From positions 62,001-126,000 of the forward strand of contig VEXD01000002.1 in NCBI GenBank assembly GCA_009391235.1: 64,000 nt of DNA, given 5' to 3'. Of the stretch, positions 62,009-64,000 are shown in pieces; the first letter of the stretch is position 1, and the number at the start of each line of letters is the position of its first letter. The stretch is from SAR202 cluster bacterium AC-409-J13_OGT_754m (GTDB lineage Bacteria > Chloroflexota > Dehalococcoidia > Lucifugimonadales > GCA-2712585). The translations under genes were made by a program, and so were the position numbers. Below the pieces are notes generated by a model. It searched no databases, was not told where the DNA came from, and saw only the letters and a program-made list of their open reading frames with translations.

Positions 62009-63946
62009 ATGGCTCCTAAAACACTAGCAACTTATGGTTCTTGGAAATCACCTATTACTACTGAACTTATAGTATCTGATGGGATAGGTTTTACTGGACT
62101 GACAGTAGATGGAGAAGATGTATATTGGATAGAAATGAGACCTTCCGAGGGAGGACGTAACGTTATAGTACGACGTTCTGCTGATGGAGAAATAGTAGAC
62201 ATAACTCCACCAGGGTATAACGCTAGGAATACGGTTCATGAATACGGTGGAGGAGTCATGATGGTGAACGAAGGCACCGTATTATTTTCTAATTTTGACG
62301 ACCAAAAGCTATATATACAAAGTCCCGGTGATTCACCAAGACCTCTTAGTTCAGGTTCAGATATGCGATTTGCTGATGGGGTTATCGATTCTGATAGAGG
62401 CATTTTATTTTGTATTAGAGAAGATCACTCAGGGAATGGGGAGGCGGTTAATACATTAGTAAAAGTAGATATGGAAAGCGGTGGTATGGGTGACGTGATA
62501 GTTGAGGGGAACGATTTCTATGCTGCACCCAGATTGAGTCCAGATGGTAGCAAATTAGCTTGGATAACTTGGAGTCATCCCGATATGCCTTGGCATGGGA
62601 CCGAGTTATGGGTAGCAGACGTAAATGCGGATGGGTCACTCGGTAGTAGGAGTCTAATAGCTGGGGGGAAAGAAGAATCCATTTTAAGGCCTGAATGGTC
62701 ACCTAGTAATGATTTGTATTTTGCATCTGATGTCACAGGTTGGTGTAATCTTTATAGGTGGCGTGAAGGGGTTATAGATGCATTGTGCAAGATGGATGCC
62801 GAATTTGCTGGATCATCTATGTCTCTTGTTCCAAGTGAATACGCTTTTGAATCCGATTCCAAAATAGTATGCGCCTTCAATAAGCTTGGTACTTGGCATA
62901 TCGCTAAACTCGATACTGAGTCATTGAAGCTGGAAGAATTACAGATTCCTTTCACTGATGTTTCTAGATTGGGATTACATGCATATTCCGGGAAAGTCGT
63001 GTTTAGTGCAGGCTCACCAACAGATGCATTATCAATAGTGGAATTGGACCTAGATTCTGGAAACATTTCCGTACTTAGGAATTCAAAGAATATAGAGATA
63101 TCGGATGTATATCTTTCTGTTCCTGAAGCCATTGAATTTCCTACTGATAATGGTCTAACAGCACACGCATTTTTCTATGCACCCAAGAATGGGGAATTTG
63201 ACGGTTTATCTGAAGAAAAACCTCCTTTATTGGTTATAAGCCATGGTGGCCCTACAGGAGCTACTTCATCTACATTGAAATTGGAGACACAATATTGGAC
63301 TAGTAGGGGCATTGCTGTTGTGGACGTAAACTATGGGGGCAGTTTAGGGTACGGTAGGGCCTATAGAGAAAGATTGGATGGTAATTGGGGTATCGTTGAT
63401 GTGAATGATTGCGTCAATGCAGCTAAATACTTGTCGAACCGAGGCGATATTGATGGAGACCGTCTAATGATAAGAGGAGGTAGCGCTGGTGGTTACACCA
63501 CTCTGGCCGCGCTTGCTTTTACTGATGCCTTTAAGGCAGGCGCGAGCTATTATGGCTTAAGTGAGCTTGAAACTTTTATTGAAGATACTCATAAGTTCGA
63601 GTCGCGCTACTTAAATAGTTTGATAGGTCCTTATCCATCGATGAAGGAGACCTACTATGATCGCTCTCCTATAAATCACGTTGATAAATTGTCATGTCCG
63701 TTAATATTATTACAAGGACTGGAGGACAAAATTGTGCCCCCCAATCAAGCAGAATTGATGTTAGATGCCCTTAGGAAGAAGGGATTACCAGTAGCATATG
63801 TACCGTTTGAAGGTGAACAACACGGATTTCGACGTTCAGAGAATATTAAACGTTCGATGGAGGTCGAATTGTACTTTTATTCTCGGGTATTCAATTTCCC
63901 ACTAGCTGATGTTGTGGAGCCAGTACATATAGAAAACATGGATTAA
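62009..63946 (+). CDS. S9 family peptidase (prolyl oligopeptidase type)
   Basis: A 645-aa serine peptidase or acylaminoacyl peptidase. The N-terminal part (about 1-370) is a beta-propeller with W-S-P-S-N-D-L-Y-F-A-S-D and L-S-P-D-G-S-K-L-A-W. The C-terminal alpha/beta-hydrolase carries the triad: Ser in R-G-G-S-A-G-G-Y near residue 491, Asp in G-L-E-D-K-I-V-P and His in G-E-Q-H-G-F. No signal peptide, so probably cytoplasmic. The start has GGGGGAGTA upstream. Confidence 0.92.
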   Translation: MAPKTLATYGSWKSPITTELIVSDGIGFTGLTVDGEDVYWIEMRPSEGGRNVIVRRSADGEIVDITPPGYNARNTVHEYGGGVMMVNEGTVLFSNFDDQKLYIQSPGDSPRPLSSGSDMRFADGVIDSDRGILFCIREDHSGNGEAVNTLVKVDMESGGMGDVIVEGNDFYAAPRLSPDGSKLAWITWSHPDMPWHGTELWVADVNADGSLGSRSLIAGGKEESILRPEWSPSNDLYFASDVTGWCNLYRWREGVIDALCKMDAEFAGSSMSLVPSEYAFESDSKIVCAFNKLGTWHIAKLDTESLKLEELQIPFTDVSRLGLHAYSGKVVFSAGSPTDALSIVELDLDSGNISVLRNSKNIEISDVYLSVPEAIEFPTDNGLTAHAFFYAPKNGEFDGLSEEKPPLLVISHGGPTGATSSTLKLETQYWTSRGIAVVDVNYGGSLGYGRAYRERLDGNWGIVDVNDCVNAAKYLSNRGDIDGDRLMIRGGSAGGYTTLAALAFTDAFKAGASYYGLSELETFIEDTHKFESRYLNSLIGPYPSMKETYYDRSPINHVDKLSCPLILLQGLEDKIVPPNQAELMLDALRKKGLPVAYVPFEGEQHGFRRSENIKRSMEVELYFYSRVFNFPLADVVEPVHIENMD

Positions 63947-64000
63947 ATTTTATAGTTAGGAATAGTTGAGAAGGAAGTTAAAAACTTATGTATAAAAAGA

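Overview
The window is compact bacterial chromosome of low G+C, roughly 40% by eye. Genes are short-spaced, and several start at GTG or TTG. The gene set is a full rpsB-tsf-pyrH-frr-uppS-cdsA-dxr-rseP-ispG block, small EF-Ts, polyamine and selenium genes, and many amidohydrolases, MmgE/PrpD, xanthine-dehydrogenase-type and dienelactone-hydrolase catabolic genes. This would suit a free-living, probably marine, Chloroflexota (SAR202/Dehalococcoidia-like) heterotroph. That assignment is inference from gene content; there is no rRNA gene in the window to settle it.

Layout. 1-2.85 kb is an accessory stretch of small orphan genes with two pairs of short dispersed direct repeats. It ends at the 3' end of a tRNA-Gly gene, which is followed by tRNA-Phe. 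3.1-10.6 kb holds a BioD-like/DRTGG ATPase, polyamine synthesis (speD, speE), an exported HExxH protein, an aldo/keto reductase, an exported protein behind a consensus promoter and folded leader, a gamma-carbonic anhydrase and an aminotransferase. 10.9-13.8 kb carries thiG-thiE-thiS, converging on selD and tRNA-Asn. 13.9-19.6 kb has MmgE/PrpD, gamma-glutamyltransferase, a PIG-L deacetylase, and selA with a small overlapping partner. 19.6-27.5 kb is the leftward translation and isoprenoid/envelope block. 27.8-32.3 kb has a MetE-like enzyme, OsmC, a rhodanese and a DEAD-box helicase. 33.1-43.5 kb is a catabolic and transport region: molybdenum hydroxylase subunits, a MoaD/ThiS-like protein, two amidohydrolases, a pseudo-hydrolase, a cupredoxin lipoprotein, and MFS and EamA transporters. 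43.6-55.7 kb has gdh, rpsU, thrB-lysC, a glycosyltransferase, regulators, ferredoxin, tRNA-Ser, miaB and nadA-nadC. 55.7-64 kb has a DapA-family enzyme, a degenerate SDR, metF, an IMPase, a dienelactone hydrolase with a DUF6295-like partner, a decayed zinc-ribbon gene, an epimerase and an S9 peptidase.

The strongest non-obvious result is that selD is itself a selenoprotein gene. Its reading frame continues upstream of the apparent start through an in-frame TGA at the catalytic position, codon 17. A 7-bp perfect hairpin lies at the right distance downstream to be a bacterial SECIS element. With selA in the same window, this shows a selenocysteine-using organism; selB and tRNA-Sec must lie elsewhere. 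Other points of interest are a frameshifted zinc-ribbon pseudogene, a MoaD-like protein whose Gly-Gly is not C-terminal, hydrolase and SDR homologues missing catalytic residues, a tandem-repeat acidic tail on ribosomal protein S2, and the repeat-flanked small genes at the left end.
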